Of a DNA stretch of 64,000 nucleotides, positions 11,840 to 20,498 are shown piece by piece. The notes beneath the pieces were generated by a model. It was given only the letters and a program-made list of their open reading frames with translations, was not told the DNA's origin and ran no database searches. How positions within the stretch are numbered: position 1 is the stretch's first letter; each line of letters starts with the position of its first letter. Position numbers and translations under genes: made by a program. This DNA is from Hominenteromicrobium mulieris (GTDB taxonomy: Bacteria > Bacillota > Clostridia > Oscillospirales > Acutalibacteraceae). The stretch lies in the NCBI RefSeq assembly GCF_020687165.1, contig NZ_JAJEQC010000009.1, one strand, 5' to 3'.

Positions 11840-12760
11840 ATGTTTGGCTATGTGCGTCCGTTCAAGGGCGAGATGCTCGTGAAAGAATACGACGCATATA
11901 AAGGCGTTTACTGTCAGCTTTGCCGGGCGCTCGGAAAATATTACGGTTTTCCGATGCGGCTGACGCTGAGCTACGACTGCACGCTGTATGCGATGCTGGC
12001 ACTAAATCAGCGCGATGCCGATGTAAAGGCGGAGAAAAAGCGATGCTGCTGCAACCCGATGAAAAAGTGCACGTATGTGTGCCCCGCGAACGAGGATGTG
12101 TTTGCCGAAGAGGCGTTCCATAAGGCAGCGGCACTGAGCATCATTATGACGGTGCACAAGTTGCGCGATACCGCCGCGGATGAAGACGGGCTGAAAGCGT
12201 TCGGCGCACGCGTTCTGCGCTTATTTGCGCGACGCGCGATGAAAAAGGCGAGCAATGATTATCCGTTTATGGCGGACGCCGTGCAGAAAATGATGGACGA
12301 CCAGGCCGATGCCGAACACGCGAAGGAAATTTCCATTGACCGATGCAGTGCGCCGACGGCGGAGATGCTGCAGACGATCTGCGCGGAGCTTGGCAGCAAT
12401 GCGGGCGAAAAGGCCGTTTTGAGCGAGGTGGGGTATTTCCTCGGGCGCTGGATCTACATTATGGATGCAGCGGACGACCTTACGGATGACCTTTTACAGC
12501 AGAAATTCAACCCGTTTATTCAAAAGCTGGGACTGGAAAGCTCGCGCGGGTTACATTTATTGCCCGAAGAACGCAAAAGGGCCGACGAAGAGTGCAATGC
12601 GGTATTAAACGGCTCGCTTGCACGGCTGCTGCCGGCGGTGAACCTATTGCCGAGCGGCAAATTTACCCGAATTTTGGAGAATATTTTTGAAAAAGGGCTC
12701 CCGGAAATGCAAAGGGAGATCCTTTTCCTGCATATAAAGAAGGAGAAACGACATGACTGA
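11840..12760 (+). CDS. DUF5685 family protein
   Basis: Function unknown. The N-terminus has Cys pairs YCQLCRALG (about 29-37) and a CCC...C...C cluster near 70-82, suggesting bound metal. The rest is alpha-helical and contains a DAADDLTDD acidic patch near residue 213, reminiscent of the Asp-rich motifs of all-alpha prenyl-synthase-like folds. The gene has RBS aaaggagag (11822-11830) and overlaps the J-domain gene by 8 nt. DUF5685 next to a small J-domain protein is a recurring Clostridia pair, which implies a joint role, perhaps a client/co-chaperone pair; this is inference. Confidence 0.78.
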   Translation: MFGYVRPFKGEMLVKEYDAYKGVYCQLCRALGKYYGFPMRLTLSYDCTLYAMLALNQRDADVKAEKKRCCCNPMKKCTYVCPANEDVFAEEAFHKAAALSIIMTVHKLRDTAADEDGLKAFGARVLRLFARRAMKKASNDYPFMADAVQKMMDDQADAEHAKEISIDRCSAPTAEMLQTICAELGSNAGEKAVLSEVGYFLGRWIYIMDAADDLTDDLLQQKFNPFIQKLGLESSRGLHLLPEERKRADEECNAVLNGSLARLLPAVNLLPSGKFTRILENIFEKGLPEMQREILFLHIKKEKRHD

Positions 12761-13412
12761 TCCGTATAAGGTCCTCGGGGTGTCGCCCTCGGCGACGGAT
12801 GAAGAAATTAAAGACGCATACAGAAAGCTTGCAAAAAAGTACCACCCGGATCAATACGGCGACAGCCCGCTCTCCGAGCTTGCGGGCGAGAAGATGAAAG
12901 AGATCAATGAGGCGTACGACACCATTGTTTCGCAGCGCAAAAACCGCGGTGCGAACAATAACAGTTACGGCTACAACAACTATAACACGTACAATGCGGG
13001 TTATAACGCCGGGTATGCGGGTGGCAGCAGTGCCTCCGGCTTTAACGATGTACGCCGTTTCATTATGGCGGGGCGCATTGCAGACGCGGAGCAGATCTTA
13101 AACGGCGTGCCGGTGGAAAGCCGTAACGCCGAGTGGTATTTCTTAAAAGGTACGGTTTTATACCGTCGCGGCTGGCTGGAGGAAGCGAAGGAGCACTTTA
13201 CGCGCGCGTGCCAGATGGACCCGGGAAACCCGGAGTATCAGGCGGCGCTGAACCAGGCCATGAACCAGCGCAGCGGCGTTTACGGCGGCTACAATCCGAA
13301 TATGAACATGAACAATGCGGGTGGGTGCAACGCCTGTGACATCTGCAACGGTCTGATTTGCGCGGACTGCTGTTGCGAGTGCATGGGCGGCGACCTGATC
13401 CCCTGCTGCTAA
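12753..13412 (+). CDS. Small J-domain protein with TPR-like region and Cys-rich tail
   Basis: Residues 1-65 form a J domain with the HPD tripeptide in KKYHPDQYGD, so it should stimulate an Hsp70 (DnaK). A Tyr/Asn/Gly-rich linker (about 66-95) follows, then a TPR-like helical stretch (about 100-170). The last 30 residues have ten cysteines (CNACDICNG...CCCECMGG...CC), probably a metal-binding cap. It lacks the central zinc domain of true DnaJ, so it is a class III co-chaperone. It overlaps the upstream DUF5685 gene by 8 nt and is followed after 13 nt by a membrane protein gene. Confidence 0.85.
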   Translation: MTDPYKVLGVSPSATDEEIKDAYRKLAKKYHPDQYGDSPLSELAGEKMKEINEAYDTIVSQRKNRGANNNSYGYNNYNTYNAGYNAGYAGGSSASGFNDVRRFIMAGRIADAEQILNGVPVESRNAEWYFLKGTVLYRRGWLEEAKEHFTRACQMDPGNPEYQAALNQAMNQRSGVYGGYNPNMNMNNAGGCNACDICNGLICADCCCECMGGDLIPCC

Positions 13413-13425
13413 GGGGGGCGTTTTC

Positions 13426-13962
13426 ATGCGCTCTAAAGCGGCGAAGGTCGCGCTGTGCGGTGTGGTTTCTGCGCTTTCCGTGGTGCTGATGCTGATGACT
13501 GGCATTGTGCCCATTGCGACGATTGCACTGCCTGCATTGGCGGGCTGTTTGACGATTGCCATTGTGGCGGAGACAAATGTGCGCTACGGCTTTGCGGTGT
13601 ATTGTGTTGTGAGTGTGTTGGCGATTTTGCTGACACCGGACAGAGAAGCGATTTTGTTTTACATTTTATTTTTCGGTTACTACCCGACGCTGTACGGACT
13701 TTTGATGCGCATTAAGCGTAAGCCTTTGCGTGTGCTTGCAAAATTCGGCGTGTTTAATCTGGCGATGGCGCTGGAAACGACGATGGCGGTTTGGGTTTTG
13801 CAGATCCCGCTTTCCGAAATGGAAGTGTTCGGCAAATGGTCCATCCCGATTTTGGCGGTGATGCTGAATGTGGTGTTTGTACTGTACGATTACTCGATGA
13901 ACGGACTGATCGTCCTGTACATTCGCAGACTGCACCCGCTTGTACAGAAATATATAAAATAA
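13426..13962 (+). CDS. Small integral membrane protein, unknown function
   Basis: 178 residues with five or six predicted TM helices (about 8-28, 33-50, 55-70, 74-92, 104-125, 138-165). The overall look is that of ECF-transporter S components or DUF2232-like proteins, but no substrate motif is recognisable. ATG 13426 has aagggggg upstream. It is the last gene of the DUF5685/J-domain operon, and a strong hairpin follows directly. Confidence 0.7.
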   Translation: MRSKAAKVALCGVVSALSVVLMLMTGIVPIATIALPALAGCLTIAIVAETNVRYGFAVYCVVSVLAILLTPDREAILFYILFFGYYPTLYGLLMRIKRKPLRVLAKFGVFNLAMALETTMAVWVLQIPLSEMEVFGKWSIPILAVMLNVVFVLYDYSMNGLIVLYIRRLHPLVQKYIK

Positions 13963-14003
13963 AACAGCCCATGGCTGCGGTTTTCCGTGTGCCATGGGCT
14001 GTT
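13963..14003. terminator. Bidirectional terminator between convergent genes
   Basis: 13-bp perfect stem aacagcccatggc (13963-13975) / gccatgggctgtt (13991-14003). It lies between the stop of the plus-strand membrane protein and the stop of the minus-strand operon, with A/T-rich bases on both sides. Confidence 0.75.
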
Positions 14004-14016
14004 CGCTTTGTACAGC

Positions 14017-15210
14017 TTATATTGCGGTGAGGTCGTCTTTTGTACAGCCTTTTTCGCTGTACCGGGCTTTTTCGTAGACGATGTGCAGGGCATCGTTTTG
14101 GAGCTTCGCGTGGGCTTCCGCTTCGGCGGGGGACATCCAGCGCGCGGGCGGCTCTTTTGCGGCGTGCAGCAGCGTTTTGCGGTATTTGCGGCGCACCGCA
14201 GCGGTCGGGGAGCGGTCAAGGAAGCCGGGACGGTCGCGCTTTTGGGCGCGTTCCCGCACGGTGGTGCGTTCGTCCTCGGGCAGGTTTTCCACAAGGTCGC
14301 GCCGATCGACAAACGAGGTTTTAAACCCGCGTGAGATGCGGATGCAGCCGTAAATAACGCCGAAGATGAGGCCGCCCGCGAGCGCGATGAGCACGATGTA
14401 CTCGAGAATTTTCATGATGAGGACGAGCACGGGGCTCGGCTCTGCGGCGGGTATCATCTCGTCAAGCGGCATATTGCCGCCGGAGGACGTTTCGGTCTGC
14501 TCGGGCGGGGTGTATTCGGCGTGGGTCGCCTCGCGCGGGGTGTAGCGGTAGCCGATGTCGTTTGTGAGCAGCGGCGGCAGCAAAACGGCGGTACAGAACA
14601 CGGCTGCGGCGGCCAAAAGAGCACAGGTGATGCGCACGATGCGGCGTGCGGGCATATTCTGCATGGCGGCGTTGACGTCGATGTAATCATCGATACGGCG
14701 GATACCGCGCTGCGTGAGGCACAGCACGAAGTAAACGGCCGCGAAAACGAGGGAGACGGGCTGGAAAATCAAATCGGCGCGGTCGGTGAAGACAGAGCAC
14801 AGGAACGGCACGGCGAACACGGCAAGACCCGCATAGCCGGCGTGGTCAAACAGAGAATAGCTTTCGCCGTGCAGGCGGCCGTAAAGCCGCATGAAGCAGA
14901 TGAACAGCGCGACGACAGCCATGAGAACGGAATCGAACAGGAAGCCGGTGAGTACCGTGATGCCGATGCTTGCGAGAATGTAGAAAAAGATGCGGCGCAG
15001 GCATTTTATTGCGAACCAGCTGAGTGCGATGGGAGCGAGAATCAAAAATCCCCGCAGGATGTTTTGCAGGATGACGTCTTTTGTCATGCCCTCCGAGACA
15101 AAATTTAAAACGAGCGCGTAAAGCGGCACACACAGCATGGTGGCGTGCAGCCAGCCGAGCACGACGTATAAAATGTGGCGGACGGGAATTTGCTTTTTGA
15201 AAATTTTCAT
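14017..15210 (-). CDS. Multi-TM membrane protein of the MoxR/DUF58 operon (DUF4129-like)
   Basis: 397 residues. The N-terminal half has about six TM helices, then a periplasmic loop rich in Pro/Glu/Thr (about 225-260). One more TM (about 268-290) and a 100-residue cytoplasmic tail follow. In this operon type the third gene is usually a transglutaminase/DUF4129 protein. Here the tail fits DUF4129 (ending near HIVYEKARYSEKGC), but no transglutaminase Cys-His-Asp triad is seen. It probably forms a membrane assembly with the DUF58 protein under MoxR control; the role is unproven. Confidence 0.7.
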   Translation of the reverse strand: MKIFKKQIPVRHILYVVLGWLHATMLCVPLYALVLNFVSEGMTKDVILQNILRGFLILAPIALSWFAIKCLRRIFFYILASIGITVLTGFLFDSVLMAVVALFICFMRLYGRLHGESYSLFDHAGYAGLAVFAVPFLCSVFTDRADLIFQPVSLVFAAVYFVLCLTQRGIRRIDDYIDVNAAMQNMPARRIVRITCALLAAAAVFCTAVLLPPLLTNDIGYRYTPREATHAEYTPPEQTETSSGGNMPLDEMIPAAEPSPVLVLIMKILEYIVLIALAGGLIFGVIYGCIRISRGFKTSFVDRRDLVENLPEDERTTVRERAQKRDRPGFLDRSPTAAVRRKYRKTLLHAAKEPPARWMSPAEAEAHAKLQNDALHIVYEKARYSEKGCTKDDLTAI

Positions 15211-15224
15211 TTTGTCCCCTCCCG

Positions 15225-16349
15225 TTAAACTTCCCAGCGGACGATTTCGACGGATTTTGAGGTCTCCGTGAGTTTGTAGCGCTCCGGCATGTTGCGGTCT
15301 TCCGGCAGGATCCAGATGGCGTCACTGCCTTCCGTTAAGGCTTCCAAATCCGGCAGAACGGGCAGCTTTTGCTCCTTGGAGATGAGCACGTAGAGGTCGC
15401 TGCCGTGTGCGCCGTCGTGCAGGGTGCGGAGAAGTTGCGGCATGGGGGTGAGGTCGTTGCGGCATTCCAATCTTGCGAGCCGGCGGCGCAGGTAAAGTGC
15501 GGTGTTGCGGCCGGTGAGCTCGCCCGTGGAGAGCATTTTGCCGTCTACGGTGTCTATGCCGTTTGAGATGACGGAGACCGAGATGCCGTCTGCGAGCATG
15601 CGCTCCGCGAGTTCGGCGGCGATGGAGATGGCGGTTTCGTTTAACGCATCCGTCACGGCGCTGCCGATGCCGGTGCAGTCGAGCAGGACAGTGACCTTTT
15701 GGGACAGCGTGGAATCGTGCTGATTGACGAGCAGCGTGCCGCCGCGCGCGGAAGCCTTCCAGTTGATGTATTTCATGGGGTCGCTGCGGCGGTAATCGCG
15801 GATGCCGGCAAACTCGAACGGGTCGTCGTACACACGCCGACGGCTGACGAGCAGACCCATGATCTTGCTGTACGGAATGCGGATGTGGCTTGCGGAAATG
15901 TGCGCGGGCAGGACGTAGAACTCCGTTTCCTGCGGGAAATGCGCCACCTGCTTTTCGGTCATCAGAAAATCGTAGGACGTGACCGTGGTGGACGCGATGC
16001 GGTAATAGCCGCGCTTTTTGCCGCGGACAGGTAGTGTACGCGTGATGCGCTGGCGCACGGACGCTGTGAACACGTCGCGGCGGTAGGTCATATCGCTGAC
16101 GGTGGAGTTTTCTTCGTCCTGAAACACCACCCAGCGGCTCATATCGAAGCCGACCTCCAAAACGGGGAGCGGCAGGTATTTGTTGTTCACGATCGTTTCG
16201 ACGAGATTCGCTTCTTCGCCGCAGAAAATGTAATCGCGGTCAAAGGATATCTGTACGGTGAGGTTTTCGTCCCACAGGCGGCGGAACAAAAGGCGCTGTG
16301 CAAAATAGAGGACGAGCAAAACGATCGGGAGCAGAAGGAGCGCCCACAT
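15225..16349 (-). CDS. DUF58 domain protein
   Basis: The N-terminus is a membrane helix (about 2-20), followed by a beta-rich region and the DUF58 core FEFAGIRDYRRSDPMKYINW (about 197-216). A von Willebrand-A-like region (VTVLLDCTG...) completes it. DUF58 proteins work with MoxR AAA+ ATPases in envelope processes. Its ATG shares a base with the stop of the MoxR gene (TAATG), implying translational coupling. It ends 14 nt before the next membrane protein. Confidence 0.88.
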   Translation of the reverse strand: MWALLLLPIVLLVLYFAQRLLFRRLWDENLTVQISFDRDYIFCGEEANLVETIVNNKYLPLPVLEVGFDMSRWVVFQDEENSTVSDMTYRRDVFTASVRQRITRTLPVRGKKRGYYRIASTTVTSYDFLMTEKQVAHFPQETEFYVLPAHISASHIRIPYSKIMGLLVSRRRVYDDPFEFAGIRDYRRSDPMKYINWKASARGGTLLVNQHDSTLSQKVTVLLDCTGIGSAVTDALNETAISIAAELAERMLADGISVSVISNGIDTVDGKMLSTGELTGRNTALYLRRRLARLECRNDLTPMPQLLRTLHDGAHGSDLYVLISKEQKLPVLPDLEALTEGSDAIWILPEDRNMPERYKLTETSKSVEIVRWEV

Positions 16350-17293
16350 TACTTTGACCAGTCCTCAGTCGGCAGGGCGACGGAGGAGAGCACATCGGTC
16401 ATGGCCTTTTTCTGGGCATCGGTGGAGCCGACGGAGCCGCTGAGCTGCAAACGGTGGGCGAGCACCGGCACGGCGACGGTCTTGATGTCTTCCGGCACGA
16501 CGTATGCGCCGCCGCGCACCAAGGCGTAAGCGCGCACGGCACGGACGAGCGCAAGGCTGCCGCGCGGGCTGACGCCCATATCGATATTCGGCCAACTGCG
16601 CGTGGCCTGCACGAGGTCGATCATGTAATCGAGCAGGACGGGGTGAATGTAAATCTCCTTTGCCTGCTTTTGCAGCGCGAGAATATCCTCACGCGTGCAG
16701 ACGCTTTGCAGCGTTTCGAGCGGCTCTTCCTTCATAAAGCGCTGCAAGATGGCGCGCTCCTGCTCTTTTGTGGGAGAGGCCATGGAAATGCGCATTAAAA
16801 AGCGGTCGAGCTGGGCTTCCGGCAGGGGATAGGTGCCGAGCGTTTCGATGGGATTCTGCGTGGCGATGACGAAAAACGGCGCCGAAAGCGGACGGGTGAC
16901 GCCGTCCACGGTGATCTGGCGCTCGCCCATGCACTCGAGCAGGCTCGACTGCGTGCGCGGTGTGGCGCGGTTGATCTCATCGGCGAGGAGCAGGTTGCAG
17001 AATGCCGGGCCGGGGCTGAAAACGAAATCGTTTGCTTTCTGGTCGAAGTAGTTGAGGCCCGTGACGTCGCTGGGAAGCAGGTCGGGCGTGAACTGGATGC
17101 GGTTAAACTCCAGACTGACGGACTTTGCAAGTGACTTTGCGAGCACGGTTTTGCCCATGCCGGGCACATCTTCGATGAGCACGTGACCCTCGGCAATGAG
17201 CGCGGTGAGCAAGAGGTTGATCGTTTCTTCGGAACCGACCATGACCTTGCTGATATTTTCACGAATGGACGAAATGAGCGTTTTACTTTCCAT
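16349..17293 (-). CDS. MoxR family AAA+ ATPase
   Basis: AAA+ chaperone-like ATPase. Walker A is VPGMGKT (about 41-47), Walker B LLADEINRA, sensor 1 ATQNPIE and sensor 2 VSPRGSLAL. The ATG at 17293 is used because ggag lies 8 nt upstream and MoxR homology starts here; the frame stays open upstream to 17449 but that part has no homology features. The length of 314 aa is typical. First gene of a three-gene minus-strand operon. Confidence 0.93.
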   Translation of the reverse strand: MESKTLISSIRENISKVMVGSEETINLLLTALIAEGHVLIEDVPGMGKTVLAKSLAKSVSLEFNRIQFTPDLLPSDVTGLNYFDQKANDFVFSPGPAFCNLLLADEINRATPRTQSSLLECMGERQITVDGVTRPLSAPFFVIATQNPIETLGTYPLPEAQLDRFLMRISMASPTKEQERAILQRFMKEEPLETLQSVCTREDILALQKQAKEIYIHPVLLDYMIDLVQATRSWPNIDMGVSPRGSLALVRAVRAYALVRGGAYVVPEDIKTVAVPVLAHRLQLSGSVGSTDAQKKAMTDVLSSVALPTEDWSK

Positions 17294-17369
17294 AAAAGAC
17301 CTCCAAAAGACGGGTGCGTTTATTCTGTTGTGGGAAATCAACATAATTAAACGGTTAATAATCGGAATA

Positions 17370-17398
17370 AGGATACAACAAAACGAAAGAAAATGCAA
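17370..17398 (-). promoter_or_regulatory. Likely promoter of the MoxR operon
   Basis: On the minus strand TTGCAT (17398-17393), 17-bp spacer, TATCCT (17375-17370), about 75 nt before the moxR ATG. Confidence 0.45.
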
Positions 17399-17434
17399 GC
17401 TTCTTTTGTAAAGGAAGACAAAGAATGGAGAGTG

Positions 17435-17455
17435 ATATCCGTGCTGCACGGATAT
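17435..17455. promoter_or_regulatory. 21-bp palindrome between divergent promoters
   Basis: ATATCCGTGC (17435-17444), one T, then GCACGGATAT (17446-17455): perfect 10-bp arms around one base. It lies midway between the MoxR and rpiR promoters and has no T tract, so an operator is more likely than a terminator. Confidence 0.5.
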
Positions 17456-17477
17456 ACCTTTGCATGAAAGGATGCAT

Positions 17478-17639
17478 TTCCTGCAAAAACGGTTTGAAAT
17501 TCATAGAAAACAGCGAAAATATCCCTTGATTTTTGCAGGAATATCGGCTAAAATAAACATTATGATACTGTGTATACGTGTGCCCTGTCCGTAGGGGCAG
17601 GTATGCGGCCGCGTCTGCACGGAGGAAATTTTGCAGGAA
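17478..17639. repeat. Three copies of TTTTGCAGGAA around the rpiR promoter
   Basis: The 11-mer TTTTGCAGGAA occurs on the plus strand at 17531-17541 and 17629-17639, and inverted (TTCCTGCAAAA) at 17478-17488. The first two form a perfect 12-bp inverted repeat 40 nt apart. The 17531 copy fills the spacer of the rpiR promoter. This is the pattern expected for an autoregulatory operator set. Confidence 0.55.
17526..17554 (+). promoter_or_regulatory. Promoter of the rpiR operon with embedded operator
   Basis: TTGATT at 17526-17531, 17-bp spacer, TAAAAT at 17549-17554. One TTTTGCAGGAA copy lies between the boxes. The leader before the ATG is about 135 nt. Confidence 0.6.
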
Positions 17640-17660
17640 GCGGCGACTCGTGCTGTAAAA

Positions 17661-17675
17661 TTTCCTGTCAGGAAA
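17661..17675. promoter_or_regulatory. 15-bp palindrome in the rpiR leader
   Basis: TTTCCTG-T-CAGGAAA is a perfect palindrome around one T. It resembles a symmetrised form of the TTTTGCAGGAA repeats (shared CAGGAA half), 21 nt before the rpiR ATG. Probable regulator binding site. Confidence 0.5.
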
Positions 17676-17696
17676 CGTAAAGAAAGGAAATCACCC

Positions 17697-18584
17697 ATGA
17701 ATATCCAGCTTACGAATCGCATTAAGCAAAATGCGAGATCGTTTTCCAAAGGTCAGAGGTTGATCGCGAAGTATATTGAGGAGCACTACGACAAGGTGGC
17801 GTTTATGACGGCCTCGAAGCTTGGCGCGACGGTCGGTGTGAGCGAATCGACCGTGGTGCGCTTTGCGACGGAGATCGGATACTCCGGCTATCCGGCGCTT
17901 CAGCAGGCGATGCAGGAGATGATCCGCAACCGCATGACGAGCGTGCAACGCCTTGAAATGACCTCGACGAACATTCCGCTTGACCGCCTGCTTGACAGCT
18001 CGATGGATCAGGACATCGACATTATCCGCCGCACGAAGGAGTCCATTTCACATGAGGAGTTTTACCGTGCGGCCGATGCACTCGTGAAGGTAAAGAAGGT
18101 TTATATCATCGGTGCAGGCAGCTCGCTTGCCATTGCGACGTTCCTCTCGTACTACTTCTCCTTGGTGTTCGATTCCGTACAGCTTATCAGCGCGACGAGC
18201 GAAGCGCAGATTTTGCAACAGATGGTGCACATCGGCGAGGGAGACGCGCTTGTCGGCATCAGCTTCCCGCGGTACTCCAAAAAAGCAGTGAAGGCGCTGA
18301 AATACGCTTCCGACCGCGGTGCGACGGTTGTGGCCATTACGGACAGCACGCTTTCTCCGCTGACGAAGTATGCGGAGCATGTGCTGCTTGCAAAGAGCGA
18401 CATGGTATCATTTGTCGATTCGCTTGTGGGCCCGATGGCGCTTATCAACGCGCTTATTGTGACGGTGGCCATTAAAAAGAAAGACGAAGTGGCGAATACA
18501 CTCTTAAACCTGGAGACCATTTGGGACGAGTACGGCGTGTACGAGAAGGTCGAAGACAAGACCGACGAGGAACGTAATGTTTGA
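17697..18584 (+). CDS. MurR/RpiR family transcriptional regulator
   Basis: An N-terminal HTH_6 domain (about 1-75, recognition helix near VSESTVVRFATEIGYSGYP) is joined to a SIS sugar-phosphate-binding domain (about 110-250, with VYIIGAGSSLAIA). Such proteins sense phosphorylated sugars. ATG 17697 has aaagga 8 nt upstream; an earlier in-frame codon at 17631 lies inside the operator repeats. It overlaps the next gene by 8 nt and heads a run that leads to membrane, isoprenoid and secretion genes rather than to sugar genes, so its regulon is probably elsewhere. The upstream repeats suggest autoregulation. Confidence 0.88.
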   Translation: MNIQLTNRIKQNARSFSKGQRLIAKYIEEHYDKVAFMTASKLGATVGVSESTVVRFATEIGYSGYPALQQAMQEMIRNRMTSVQRLEMTSTNIPLDRLLDSSMDQDIDIIRRTKESISHEEFYRAADALVKVKKVYIIGAGSSLAIATFLSYYFSLVFDSVQLISATSEAQILQQMVHIGEGDALVGISFPRYSKKAVKALKYASDRGATVVAITDSTLSPLTKYAEHVLLAKSDMVSFVDSLVGPMALINALIVTVAIKKKDEVANTLLNLETIWDEYGVYEKVEDKTDEERNV

Positions 18585-19803
18585 TGCAGTCGTAGTCGGC
18601 GGCGGCGCTGCGGGCATGATGGCGGCGATCACGGCGGCGGAACGCGGCAAGCACGTCTTATTATTAGAAAAGAACGCACAGCTTGGGCGGAAGATCCGTA
18701 TTACAGGCAAGGGCCGCTGCAACGTAACGAACAACTGCGAGCCGCGCACGGTGATTGAATCCACGCCCGGCAACGGCCGGTTTTTGTACGGGGCGGTGAA
18801 TCATTTCACCCCGCAGGACACGATGGACTTTTTTGAGGGGCTTGGCGTGCCGCTGAAAACGGAGCGCGGCAACCGCGTGTTCCCGGTCTCGGACAATGCA
18901 CACGACATTGCGGACGCGCTTTGGAAGAAGCTGAAAAAGTGCCGCGTGGAAATTCGGCAGGGCAATGTGAAAGAGGTGCTGACCGAAAACGGCAGCGTCA
19001 TCGGCGTGCGCACGGAAAACGATGTGTTTGAGGCCCCCAGTGTGCTTTTGGCGTGCGGCGGCGCTTCGTACCCCGGCACGGGCTCGAACGGCGACGGCGC
19101 GCGGCTGGCGGAAAAGCTGGGGCACACCATTATTCCTATGCGTCCGTCTTTGGTGGCGCTGACCTCTGATGACGAGGATTGCCCGGCGATGCAGGGGCTT
19201 TCTCTGCGCAACTGCGGTGTGACCGTGACGGACAATGAAAAGAAAAAGAAGCCGGTCTACACGGACTTCGGTGAGCTGCTGTTCACGCACTTTGGGCTTT
19301 CCGGCCCGACGATTTTGAGTGCGAGCGCGCACATGCGCCATATGGCGCCCGGCAGATACACAGTGACGCTCGACTTAAAGCCGGCGCTCACTCCGGAACA
19401 GCTTGACCAGCGCCTTTTACGCGATTTAGAGAAAAACAAGAACCGCAATTTCAGCAATTCGCTCGATGAATTATTGCCGCAAAAGATGATCCCGGTTGTC
19501 GTGCGGCGGTCGGGCATTCCGCCGGAAGAGAAGTGCAACACCATCACGCGCGAGCAGCGTGCGGTGCTTTTGGATGTCTTAAAGCACTTTACGGTGGAGA
19601 TTTCCGGCTTTGCACCGCTTTCCGGCGCGATTGTGACGGCGGGCGGCGTTTCCGTAAAGGAAGTCGACCCGAAGACGATGCAGTCCAAATTAATTCCGGG
19701 CTTGTACTTTGCGGGGGAAATTCTGGACGTGGACGCGTACACGGGCGGCTTTAACCTGCAGATCGCCTTTGCAACGGGACACGCGGCGGGCGAAAATCTG
19801 TAA
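18577..19803 (+). CDS. BaiN/RdsA-type NAD(P)/FAD-dependent oxidoreductase (HI0933 family)
   Basis: Flavoprotein of the HI0933/YhiN family. The N-terminus carries the Rossmann dinucleotide motif VVGGGAAGMMA (6-16), followed by the family signature GKGRCNVTNNC (about 46-56). The C-terminus ends with the FAD motif LYFAGEILDVDAYTGGFNLQ. Members include BaiN of bile acid dehydroxylators, but most have no known substrate and a bile acid role cannot be assigned here. 408 aa is the usual length. Start 18577 overlaps rpiR by 8 nt. Confidence 0.88.
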   Translation: MFDAVVVGGGAAGMMAAITAAERGKHVLLLEKNAQLGRKIRITGKGRCNVTNNCEPRTVIESTPGNGRFLYGAVNHFTPQDTMDFFEGLGVPLKTERGNRVFPVSDNAHDIADALWKKLKKCRVEIRQGNVKEVLTENGSVIGVRTENDVFEAPSVLLACGGASYPGTGSNGDGARLAEKLGHTIIPMRPSLVALTSDDEDCPAMQGLSLRNCGVTVTDNEKKKKPVYTDFGELLFTHFGLSGPTILSASAHMRHMAPGRYTVTLDLKPALTPEQLDQRLLRDLEKNKNRNFSNSLDELLPQKMIPVVVRRSGIPPEEKCNTITREQRAVLLDVLKHFTVEISGFAPLSGAIVTAGGVSVKEVDPKTMQSKLIPGLYFAGEILDVDAYTGGFNLQIAFATGHAAGENL

Positions 19804-19832
19804 ACTATCATTATATATAAGGAAGTTATATT

Positions 19833-20498
19833 ATGTATGCAATAGCGATTGACGGACCTGCCGGCGCAGGTAAAAGCAGCGTGGCGAAAGCGGCTGCAAA
19901 GGCGCTCGGCTTTGTTTATGTGGACACGGGCGCGCTGTACCGCACGGTGGGGCTTTACCTGCTGCGCAGTGAGGTTGACCCTGCAGACGCAGAAGCGGTG
20001 GAGCCGAAGCTCCGGGACATTCAGGTCGATCTGAAATACGAAGACGGCGTGCAGCACGTCATTTTAAACGGCGAGGATGTATCCGGCCTTATCCGCACGC
20101 CGGAGGTCTCTATGGCGGCCTCTGCGTGTGCTTCCGTACCGGCGGTGCGTAAGTTTCTGTTCTCCGCGCAGGTGGATATGGCGAAAAAGTACAACGTCAT
20201 CATGGACGGCCGAGACATCGGCACGACGATTTTGCCGAACGCACAGGTGAAAATTTTTCTGACGGCTTCGCCCGAGGTACGCGCCGAGCGCCGCTACAAG
20301 GAGCTCAAGGAAAAAGGCGTGGACGTGAGCTATGAAGAAACGCTTGCGAACGTTATTCGCCGCGACAAGCAGGACGAAAAGCAATCTAAGGCAGCGGAGG
20401 ACAGCATTTTGCTTGACAACAGCGAGCTGGATTTTGACGGCACGGTGAACCGCCTGCTGGAGATCGTGGAAGAAAGGACGGGCGTGAAGCATGGCTGA
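19833..20498 (+). CDS. cmk: Cytidylate kinase
   Basis: Phosphorylates CMP/dCMP with ATP. P-loop GPAGAGKSS (8-16), substrate region DTGALYRTV (about 32-40), MDGRDIGT (about 119-126) and the lid RRDKQDEKQ are all present. 221 aa is normal. RBS ggaag before ATG 19833. It overlaps plsC by 8 nt. The cmk-plsC-ispH-rpsA order is a standard Clostridia arrangement. Confidence 0.96.
   Translation: MYAIAIDGPAGAGKSSVAKAAAKALGFVYVDTGALYRTVGLYLLRSEVDPADAEAVEPKLRDIQVDLKYEDGVQHVILNGEDVSGLIRTPEVSMAASACASVPAVRKFLFSAQVDMAKKYNVIMDGRDIGTTILPNAQVKIFLTASPEVRAERRYKELKEKGVDVSYEETLANVIRRDKQDEKQSKAAEDSILLDNSELDFDGTVNRLLEIVEERTGVKHG

Noticed and set aside
14017..15210. Transglutaminase in the MoxR/DUF58 operon
   Set aside because: No Cys-His-Asp transglutaminase motifs could be found; only TM helices and a DUF4129-like tail.
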